Source: Acidobacteriota bacterium (GTDB lineage Bacteria > Acidobacteriota > Terriglobia > Terriglobales > SCQP01). Taken from it: a stretch of DNA of 5,709 nucleotides. The DNA lies in contig JAKAOE010000146.1 of the NCBI GenBank assembly GCA_021823305.1, positions 1-5,709 on the forward strand. The letters run 5' to 3'. The first letter of the stretch is position 1. Each line of letters starts with the position of its first letter. Of the stretch, positions 1-4,990 are shown one piece after another. A program made the position numbers and the translations under genes. The notes beneath the pieces are model-generated. The model made no database searches. It was not told the origin of the DNA and saw nothing but the letters and a program-made list of their open reading frames with translations.

Positions 1-1076
1 ACGTAAAGGCGGACGACCCGATTGTCGGATTGGAGTTGGGCGTAGTCACCACGCACGGAGGTGAGCGCGCGTTCCGTGAGCGCGTTGAGCAATTCGCGCG
101 CGGTGGTGATGCGGCTGGCGGCGGTCGCGATGTTGCCCTGATTACGATCGAACAGGGGCAGGGGGATGGCGGCGTCGGCGCTGAGGTTGTTGAGACCGCC
201 GAGATGGGTGTAGTCGAGCGTAGCGGTAAGATCGGGCACGGCGTTGGCGTGGGCGAGATGGAGCGCGCCGCCGGCGGCCACCACCTGCCGCCGGGCGGCG
301 AGGAGGTCGGGGCGGCGGCGGAGGGCCTGGGCCTCGAACTGGCTGAGGCCGCGGCGGAGCGGGCGATAGGCGAGCCGGCCAGCGAGGGTGAAGCGCGCGG
401 GCAGGGAGGAAAAGCCGGCGAGGCGGCGGAGGGCGAGTTCGGCCCGGGTGAGCTCCACTTGGGCGGCGATGACGTCGCTCTGGAAGGCGAGCGCCTGCAG
501 GCGGGTCTTGAGCAGGTCGCCGTGGCTGATGCTGCCCGCCTGATACTGGCGGCGGCTGATGGCGAGGCTGGATTGGAAGCTGGCGAGGTCGCGGCCGGCG
601 AAGCTCAAGTTGGATTGCGCCAGCAGAACCTGGATGAAGCGGCGCTGCACCCGGAAGGCGAGCAGGCGGCTGGCATTCGCCACTTGGCCGCGAACGACTG
701 CGTGTTGCTCGGCGGTGGCGCGCATGCGGGCGGCGCGCTTGCCGCCCAGCTCGAAGGTGTAGCTGGCGCCGGCGTCGAACTCGGAGAAGTTGTTCAGCGT
801 GGAGTGGGTGAGGGCGCTGGGACTGAAGACGGGGAGAAAGAGCGCGTCCGTATCGAAGACGGGGTTGGGGCGGAGACCGGCGGTGATCTGATTATCCTGG
901 GCCTGGGCGATGAGAGTGCGCTCGGCGCGCAGGGTGTGGTTATGGGCGAGGGCGAGGCGGACGACCTGGGCGAGCGTGAACGACGGCGGCGGGGCGGCGA
1001 AGGCGGAGAGGGCGAGAGCGGCGAGGAGAAAGGCGGGCAGCAGGCGGGAAAATGGCTTGAGGGGGAAGCGGCGCAT
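1..1076 (-). CDS. TolC-family outer membrane efflux protein (CzcC/CusC-like), 3' end outside window
   Basis: Outer-membrane channel of a tripartite efflux pump or type I exporter; it would form the periplasmic/outer-membrane duct working with a membrane-fusion protein and an inner-membrane pump. The minus-strand frame from ATG 1076-1074 stays open to the window edge for 358 codons. Residues 1-27 look like a signal peptide (basic MRRFPLK start, Leu/Ala core, likely cut after AFA); no lipobox cysteine is seen. Family marks follow: RPNP (69-72), ELGGKRAAR (109-117), an AGSISHGDLLK segment (180-190), RPDLLAA (255-261) and IPLPLFDRNQGNIATA (304-319), the last being very typical of CzcC/CusC-type OMFs. 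Long Ala/Gln/Arg-rich stretches between them fit the alpha-helical barrel. Family members usually have 400-460 residues, so roughly 50-100 are missing. An in-frame GTG lies 48 bases upstream (1124-1122), but the ATG gives the better signal peptide. No strong Shine-Dalgarno is visible. The exported substrate cannot be told from this protein. Confidence 0.9.
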   Translation of the reverse strand, partial: MRRFPLKPFSRLLPAFLLAALALSAFAAPPPSFTLAQVVRLALAHNHTLRAERTLIAQAQDNQITAGLRPNPVFDTDALFLPVFSPSALTHSTLNNFSEFDAGASYTFELGGKRAARMRATAEQHAVVRGQVANASRLLAFRVQRRFIQVLLAQSNLSFAGRDLASFQSSLAISRRQYQAGSISHGDLLKTRLQALAFQSDVIAAQVELTRAELALRRLAGFSSLPARFTLAGRLAYRPLRRGLSQFEAQALRRRPDLLAARRQVVAAGGALHLAHANAVPDLTATLDYTHLGGLNNLSADAAIPLPLFDRNQGNIATAASRITTARELLNALTERALTSVRGDYAQLQSDNRVVRLY

Positions 1077-1213
1077 TGCTGCTGCCGGTACTTGCAGGCG
1101 GCGGGCCGAAGCCAAATTGATCACGGGCAGAGATAAGTGCAACCATGAGCGGCGGGGCGGGCGAATGTATCGCGTGGGCAGGCATTTTTTGCGCGGCGGG
1201 CGGGTAAATCCGT

Positions 1214-1260
1214 CTTCAGGTTGGCTTCAGACTCTTACTTTCGCTTCAGGTTGGCTTCAG
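1214..1260 (+). promoter_or_regulatory. Tandem CTTCAG direct-repeat operator, OmpR/PhoB-family type
   Basis: The 17-mer CTTCAGGTTGGCTTCAG occurs twice exactly, at 1214-1230 and 1244-1260 (30-bp period, about three helical turns). Each copy is itself a direct repeat of CTTCAG with an 11-bp period, giving half-sites at 1214, 1225, 1244 and 1255. Direct hexamer repeats one helical turn apart are the classic binding pattern of winged-helix response regulators (PhoB, OmpR, PmrA/QseB); PmrA-type boxes, with CTTAAG half-sites, are especially similar. The sites lie between the divergent efflux and peptidase genes and could control either or both. The element ends 34 bp before the peptidase -10 candidate and begins about 137 bp upstream of the efflux gene ATG. 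The rest of the intergenic region (1077-1213) shows only a weak minus-strand TACATT hexamer (1169-1164) and an A/T run near 1185-1190. The regulator identity is inference. Confidence 0.7.
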
Positions 1261-1294
1261 GCCGGACGGGCGGAACGCAAGCGGCGGAGTGCTC

Positions 1295-1306
1295 TATGAT
1301 GGCGGG
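1295..1306 (+). promoter_or_regulatory. Candidate -10 box (TATGAT) directly before the peptidase start
   Basis: TATGAT (1295-1300) matches five of six consensus positions and stands out in GC-rich sequence. It ends six bases before ATG 1307, so transcription would begin at or next to the start codon (leaderless mRNA). No recognisable -35 lies 16-18 bp upstream, which would fit dependence on an activator bound at the CTTCAG repeats, although the distance is longer than in a standard PhoB-type promoter. Confidence 0.4.
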
Positions 1307-2809
1307 ATGCAACCTTCATCCGCTGCTCTCCTGGCGCTGGCCGCTTCCCTTCCCTTTTTCGGCTTGGCGCCGCAGGCGCGGGCGCAAACGGCGGCGACAC
1401 CGACGACCGAGAGCCGGGCGCTGGCGGCGGTGGCGGGGCGGGCGCTGCTGGATTCGCGGGCGAACCAGGAACTGGAGTATCTCTCCGACGAGATTGGCGG
1501 GCGGGTGACGGGGTCGCCTGCGGCGAACCAGGCGATCGCGTGGGCGCTGGGGGAGATGCGCAAGGCGGGGCTCGAGGACGTGCATGAGGAGCCCTGGACG
1601 CTGGACCAGGGCTGGACGCGCGGGTTCTCGCATCTGCGGATCATCGGCGCGGCGAACCAGGTGCTGCACGCGGACGCGATGGGATGGACCGGCTCGACGC
1701 CCGCGGGCGGGCTGGACGCGCCCGTGATCGCGGTGAACGCCTATCACCTGCGGGCGGAGGAGCGCAACGTGGCGGGCTGGCGCGGCAAGGCGCTGCTGCT
1801 GCAGCCGGAAGGGCCGGCGCCGAAGAACGCGATGAGCGTGTTCACGCAGCTCGACGGGTTCTTGAAGGCGGCGTACGCGGCGGGAGCGGCGGCGGTGATC
1901 GCGGGCCAGGGCGCGGGAGTTTCGGCCGGGATGAACCTGACGCACACCGGCGTGCTCGGGTTCAATACGGTCTACCACGTGCCGGTGGTAAACCTGACGG
2001 CGGAGAGCCAGACGCTGCTGCAGCGGCTGATGGCGCGCGCGGGAGCGGCCGGGGTGCGCATTCACGTCAACATCCAGAACACGATCACCGGGCCGGTGCC
2101 GACCGCGAACGTGGTGGGCGAGATTCGCGGAACAAGCGAGCCGGACCAGGTAATCGTGATCGGCGGGCATCTGGACTCGTGGGACTTGTCGGCGGGGGCG
2201 ACCGACGACGGCACCGGCGCGATGGCGGCGCTGGCGGCGGCGCGGGCGATTGTGGCGAGCGGGTACCGTCCGCGGCGGACGGTGCGGGTGGTGCTGTTCA
2301 CCGGCGAGGAGGAGGGACTGCTCGGCTCGCAGGCGTACGTAAAGCGGCACGCGGCGGAAATGAGCGACACCGTGGCGGCGCTGATCCTGGACGAGGGGCA
2401 GGGGCCGATCGACGCGATGCAGGTGGGCGGGCACGACGCGGTGATCCCGGAGCTCGAGCCGCTGGCGCGGCTGCTGGCGGGCTTCGGCGCGCCGCGGCTG
2501 AACGACGGCAGCAGCTTCGGCACCGACAGCGGGCCGTTCATTCTGGCGGGCGTGCCCGGGATCAACCTGGGCCAGAACTCGCCCGACTACCGCTACACGC
2601 ACCATTCCATCGTGGACACGTTCGACCACGTGCGGCACGCGGTGCTGATCCGCAACGCGGCCGAGCTGGCGGTGATGGCGTTTTACATCGCCGACCGGCC
2701 GCAGCGGCTGGATGCGCCCTGGACGCCGGCGCAGGTGAAGGCGGAGCTGCAGAAGCAGGGGCTGGAAGCGGAGCTGCGCGCGTTCGGGCTGTGGAACTTC
2801 GGGAATTGA
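1307..2809 (+). CDS. Secreted M28-family zinc metallopeptidase (carboxypeptidase Q-like)
   Basis: A 500-residue exopeptidase probably acting in the periplasm or outside the cell to release amino acids from peptides; the specificity is unknown. Residues 1-26 form a signal peptide (hydrophobic LLALAASLPFFGLA, cut at ARA|Q). Residues about 135-260 form a PA-like insert carrying the long Ala/Gly segment around 188-204. The catalytic domain follows with every M28 di-zinc element: GGHLDSWD (286-293, zinc ligand H288), GATDDGTG (297-304, bridging D300), TGEEEGLLGS (332-341, catalytic base E334 and ligand E335), D362 in LDEG, and H433 in THHSIVDTFDHV. The order and length match the PGCP/carboxypeptidase Q branch (about 470-530 residues). 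I chose ATG 1307 over GTG 1289 because it starts cleanly at the signal peptide and the -10 candidate lies between the two. There is no good Shine-Dalgarno. The stop is 18 bp from the convergent toxin stop, so the gene is probably transcribed alone. Confidence 0.93.
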   Translation: MQPSSAALLALAASLPFFGLAPQARAQTAATPTTESRALAAVAGRALLDSRANQELEYLSDEIGGRVTGSPAANQAIAWALGEMRKAGLEDVHEEPWTLDQGWTRGFSHLRIIGAANQVLHADAMGWTGSTPAGGLDAPVIAVNAYHLRAEERNVAGWRGKALLLQPEGPAPKNAMSVFTQLDGFLKAAYAAGAAAVIAGQGAGVSAGMNLTHTGVLGFNTVYHVPVVNLTAESQTLLQRLMARAGAAGVRIHVNIQNTITGPVPTANVVGEIRGTSEPDQVIVIGGHLDSWDLSAGATDDGTGAMAALAAARAIVASGYRPRRTVRVVLFTGEEEGLLGSQAYVKRHAAEMSDTVAALILDEGQGPIDAMQVGGHDAVIPELEPLARLLAGFGAPRLNDGSSFGTDSGPFILAGVPGINLGQNSPDYRYTHHSIVDTFDHVRHAVLIRNAAELAVMAFYIADRPQRLDAPWTPAQVKAELQKQGLEAELRAFGLWNFGN

Positions 2810-2827
2810 CGGGCTGGTCGGGGCTGC

Positions 2828-3301
2828 CTAGCGTCGCCCCTGCGTCAGTCGCAGGTCGATAGCGAAAGGCTCGAGCGGCCGTACCTGGATGCGCGCGAAC
2901 TCGGGATGGGCGGGATTGATCAGGCAATTCCGCTCGCTGGGCGCCAGCGCGGAGGGCACAAAGAGCAGGCAAGCGTGCGCGAGCCGCGCGAAGTCGTCGC
3001 CGAAGCGGGCGAGCGCGCCCGGCGCGGCGGTGGCACGCCAATTGCGTGGCAGGCCCTCCGTACGCAGATGCTCGCGACTGACCGAGTCGGGAACGTCGGC
3101 GACGGCGAGCGCGAGCTCGTCGGGGGCGTCGCCGGGCTGGAGGTGGACGAGGAACTCAAGCATGGCCAGCGACTGATATTCCGAAGCGTAGGCCAGACGG
3201 GTTCCCGCACTCGACCAGCGGCCGCCGAAACGAAATGAGCCTTCGCCGTCGAATGGATTGGCCGCAAAGCGGCGGATCAGCAGGCGATAGAGGCGGATCA
3301 A
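2828..3301 (-). CDS. RES-domain toxin of a RES-Xre toxin-antitoxin system
   Basis: Cytoplasmic toxin of the RES family (ParT/MbcT type); characterised relatives poison cells by degrading or consuming NAD+, or by ADP-ribosylating target enzymes. The 157-residue protein spans the usual full domain. It shows FDGEGSFRFGGRWSSAGT (17-34, invariant Arg R28), AYASEYQSLAMLEFLVHL (37-54, Tyr Y38 and Glu E49), LPRNWRA (84-90) and FVPSALAPSERNCLINPAH (114-132, conserved Ser S117 and the ERNxLINP motif). R28, E49 and S117 are the residues that name the family, so the active site looks intact. The start is a TTG at 3301-3299 giving the typical MIRLYRL opening; it overlaps the antitoxin TGA as TTGA. The first ATG further in is codon 47, which would remove the Arg motif. 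The overlap implies translational coupling to, and lower initiation than, the antitoxin. The gene runs convergently into the peptidase gene. Confidence 0.9.
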   Translation of the reverse strand: MIRLYRLLIRRFAANPFDGEGSFRFGGRWSSAGTRLAYASEYQSLAMLEFLVHLQPGDAPDELALAVADVPDSVSREHLRTEGLPRNWRATAAPGALARFGDDFARLAHACLLFVPSALAPSERNCLINPAHPEFARIQVRPLEPFAIDLRLTQGRR

Positions 3302-3735
3302 CTGATGCCGCCGTAGGCGATGCGTCCGAGGACGTTCTCGACCTGGCGGGCGCCGGGCTCGGTGTCGAGCGCGGCGAGGGGCGCGATGCCGCCGAGAGCG
3401 CGGATGGGGGTTCGGAGCCAGTGGACCGCGCGCTCGCGATCGCCGAGGGTCTCCTGGGCCAACGCGAAGATGCGGGCAAGGCGGTAAAGGCGGTCGGATT
3501 CGAGCGGCGCCAGGCGACCGGAATGGCGGCGGCGCTGCAAACTGCGGGGCGAAAGGTCGAGAGCGGACGCGAGCTCGCGCAGGCCGAGGCCGGAGGCGCG
3601 AAGGACTTCGTCCAGCACGGCGCGCGGGAAGCCTTCGCGGATGGCGGATTGCAGGTCGGTTTCCCCTGCGACCGCGCGGCCCAAGGCGCGGCGGCCTCCG
3701 AGAGCGCGGGCAACGGCTTGCGCGGCTGCTGCCAT
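3298..3735 (-). CDS. Xre/MbcA/ParS-family antitoxin (DUF2384 toxin-binding domain)
   Basis: Antitoxin that binds and blocks the RES toxin encoded just downstream, and probably represses its own promoter. The 145-residue protein has an N-terminal Xre-like helix-turn-helix at about residues 36-72 (GFPRAVLDEVLRASGLGL, then ELASALDLSPRSLQRRR) and a C-terminal toxin-binding domain at about 84-145. The latter carries the family hallmarks LARIFALAQETLGDRERAVHWL, RALGGIAPLAALDTEPGA (112-129) and the closing VENVLGRIAYG (132-142). The length matches the family (about 130-160 residues). The start is fixed: an in-frame TGA lies only six bases upstream of ATG 3735-3733. A weak GAAG ribosome-binding element and a TATACT -10 candidate precede it. 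The stop overlaps the toxin TTG, so the two genes form one coupled operon with the antitoxin first, as is usual for this type. Codon use resembles the neighbouring minus-strand genes, giving no sign of recent transfer. Confidence 0.9.
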   Translation of the reverse strand: MAAAAQAVARALGGRRALGRAVAGETDLQSAIREGFPRAVLDEVLRASGLGLRELASALDLSPRSLQRRRHSGRLAPLESDRLYRLARIFALAQETLGDRERAVHWLRTPIRALGGIAPLAALDTEPGARQVENVLGRIAYGGIS

Positions 3736-3762
3736 TTGTCTTCAAGTATAGCGCCATTTGTC
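3731..3762 (-). promoter_or_regulatory. Antitoxin-toxin promoter with direct repeats bracketing the -10 box (likely autoregulatory operator)
   Basis: On the minus strand the 10-mer GACAAATGGC occurs at 3762-3753 and again at 3740-3731, a 22-bp period (two helical turns). Between the copies lies TATACT (3750-3745), five of six matches to a -10 box, ending nine bases before the ATG. The downstream copy covers the antitoxin start codon. Protein bound at both copies would occlude RNA polymerase, which is the expected autoregulation for an Xre-type antitoxin. No clear -35 is visible. Binding by the antitoxin is inference. Confidence 0.55.
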
Positions 3763-3790
3763 GTGAACGGCTGACGCCGGGAGTCGCGCG

Positions 3791-3810
3791 CCCCCGGTAC
3801 GCGACCGGGG
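3791..3810 (-). terminator. GC-rich stem-loop just after the aminotransferase stop (possible terminator, no U-tract)
   Basis: CCCCGGT (3792-3798) and ACCGGGG (3804-3810) form a perfect 7-bp inverted repeat around a 5-base loop, starting immediately after the TAA of the aminotransferase gene. The minus-strand sequence that follows is GC-rich rather than T-rich, so it is not a canonical intrinsic terminator. It could stabilise the 3' end or pause polymerase and help insulate the toxin-antitoxin operon downstream on the same strand. Confidence 0.45.
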
Positions 3811-4941
3811 TTACGCGTTGACGCGAGCATCGCGAGCGTGGTCGTGGACCAGCGCGGCGAAGCGTTCCATGGCGCGGGGGTACCAGTCGGGGCCGACGCC
3901 GAAGCCGATGCGGAAGTGGTCGGCAAAGCCCCAACCCTCGCCGGGGGCCAGCAGTAAGCCGTAGTGCAAGGCGTCCTGGCAGAATGCGCGCGCATCGCCG
4001 CCGGACGTGAGCCGCACCCAGGCGGTCATGCCGCCGGCGGGGCGGACCCAGTCGAGCACCGCGGCGGATTGCGCCATCACCTCCTCGAGCAGCTTGAGGT
4101 TGGCGTGGGTGACGGCGCGCGTCCGGGCGAGGACCTGCTCGTGGTGGCGGATGGCGATCTCGCCGAGGTATTCGCCCATCGGAGTGTTGGAGACGGTCAC
4201 GAATTCGCGTGAATTCAGGTAGGCGCGGCGGCGGGCGGCGACGCGCTCGACGATCCAGCCCAGGCGCAGGCCGCCGAGCGAGAGCGCCTTGGATAGATCG
4301 CCGACCACGGTCGCCTGCGGCAGGCGCGCCGCGGATTGGGCGGCGCGGCCGTGATAGATGGGATGGAAGACCTCGTCGGAAACGAACTGGATGCCCCGGG
4401 CGGCGGCGAAATCGTGCAGCGCCTGCATTTCGCCGTCGCTGATGGTGGCGCCGGTGGGGTTGTGCGGCGAGTTGACCAGCAGCAGCTTTGTGTTGCGATC
4501 GGCGAGGCGCTGCACCTCGTCGAGGGCGACGGCGTACCCGTTCTCACGCCTCAGATGGTAACGGCGGACTTCCAGGCCGAGCGCTTCGGGAAGGACCTCA
4601 TGGGCGGGGTAGCAAGGATAGGGGATGATGACGTTGGCGCCGGGCTCGGCCGCGGCATAAAAGAGGTGAAACAGGGCCTCGCCGCCGCCGGCGAAAACGG
4701 CGACGTCTTCCGGCTGGACGCCCTGCATCGCGGCGATGGCTTCGCGCAGCGCCGGGGCGCCGGCGGTGGGCGGATAGTGAACGCGCAGGTTCAGCAAGGC
4801 ATCGGCCGCACGGCCGGCGTCGCCGGTGAGCGCGAGCAGCTCGCGCACCGTCCAGCGGGGGCCGGTGCTGCTGCCCAGATCGAACTCGGCGCCGGCGTGC
4901 TCTTGCAGCCACTGATCGAGCAGGAAGGGCTTGAAGTTCAT
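3811..4941 (-). CDS. Class I/II PLP-dependent aminotransferase (fold type I)
   Basis: A 376-residue cytosolic enzyme that uses pyridoxal phosphate, most likely to transfer an amino group between an amino acid and a 2-oxo acid; the substrate cannot be read from the sequence. The fold type I landmarks are in order: YPPTAGAPALREAI (56-69), the cofactor-phosphate loop GGGEALFHL (85-93), NSPHNPTG (157-164, N161), SDEVF (188-192, D189 for the pyridine nitrogen), DLSKALSLGGLRLGW (215-229, Schiff-base lysine K218 and R226) and FRIGFG (343-348, R344, which binds the substrate carboxylate). The opening FLLDQWLQEHAGAEFDLGSS resembles the subgroup annotated as aminotransferases or capreomycidine synthase-like enzymes, which lack the longer N-arm of aspartate aminotransferases. 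ATG 4941-4939 is chosen; a start at 4992 would add 17 unlike residues and overlap the divergent symporter start codon. Only 49 bp separate it from that symporter. The specific reaction, including a non-transaminase role, remains open. Confidence 0.9.
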   Translation of the reverse strand: MNFKPFLLDQWLQEHAGAEFDLGSSTGPRWTVRELLALTGDAGRAADALLNLRVHYPPTAGAPALREAIAAMQGVQPEDVAVFAGGGEALFHLFYAAAEPGANVIIPYPCYPAHEVLPEALGLEVRRYHLRRENGYAVALDEVQRLADRNTKLLLVNSPHNPTGATISDGEMQALHDFAAARGIQFVSDEVFHPIYHGRAAQSAARLPQATVVGDLSKALSLGGLRLGWIVERVAARRRAYLNSREFVTVSNTPMGEYLGEIAIRHHEQVLARTRAVTHANLKLLEEVMAQSAAVLDWVRPAGGMTAWVRLTSGGDARAFCQDALHYGLLLAPGEGWGFADHFRIGFGVGPDWYPRAMERFAALVHDHARDARVNA

Positions 4942-4951
4942 CCGCAACTGG

Positions 4952-4960
4952 ATGCTAGCA
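4952..4960 (-). promoter_or_regulatory. Candidate extended -10 for the aminotransferase gene (TGCTAGCAT)
   Basis: Read on the minus strand from 4960 to 4952 the sequence is TGCTAGCAT: a TGn extension followed by TAGCAT, four of six matches to a -10 box, ten bases before ATG 4941. It sits in an 8-bp palindrome (TGCTAGCA, 4953-4960), so it could also be part of a small operator. The match is weak. Confidence 0.25.
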
Positions 4961-4974
4961 CGCGCCGGAACCGC

Positions 4975-4983
4975 TGCTATAAT
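4975..4983 (+). promoter_or_regulatory. Perfect extended -10 promoter element of the symporter gene (TGCTATAAT)
   Basis: TGC (4975-4977) followed by the exact consensus TATAAT (4978-4983) is a textbook extended -10 element, striking in such GC-rich DNA. There is no good -35 at 16-18 bp, which extended -10 promoters do not need. Only seven bases (CCGCCCC) lie between it and ATG 4991, so transcription should begin at or within a base or two of the start codon, giving a leaderless mRNA. No Shine-Dalgarno is present. Confidence 0.65.
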
Positions 4984-4990
4984 CCGCCCC

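Noticed and set aside
30..1136. Long plus-strand open frame (368 codons) with Gly/Glu/Ala-rich translation
   Set aside because: It lies antisense to the efflux protein, whose minus-strand frame carries clear OMF motifs. The low-complexity product is a by-product of GC-rich codons and strand skew.
1185..1190. T-run in the intergenic region as an intrinsic terminator
   Set aside because: No convincing stem precedes it on either strand, and it lies between two divergent gene starts where a terminator is not expected.
1289..1306. GTG 1289 as peptidase start
   Set aside because: It adds MLYDGG before a good signal peptide and has no properly spaced ribosome-binding site; the -10 candidate lies downstream of it.
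1316..2638. Long minus-strand open frame (440 codons) opposite the peptidase
   Set aside because: Arg/His/Pro-rich shadow translation with no domain; the plus strand holds a complete M28 active site.
2820..2840. Inverted repeat GGGGC / GCCCC at the convergent peptidase-toxin junction as a terminator
   Set aside because: Only five base pairs with an 11-base loop, no T-tract on either side and partly inside the toxin gene; it could be chance in GC-rich DNA.
3235..3774. Plus-strand open frame opposite the antitoxin and the start of the toxin
   Set aside because: No recognisable domain; the opposite strand carries the full HTH and toxin-binding domain.
3302..3934. Upstream in-frame extension of the RES toxin frame, making a 368-residue protein
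   Set aside because: The added part is Arg/Pro-rich shadow sequence from the antitoxin and aminotransferase frames; the RES domain is complete from the TTG at 3301.
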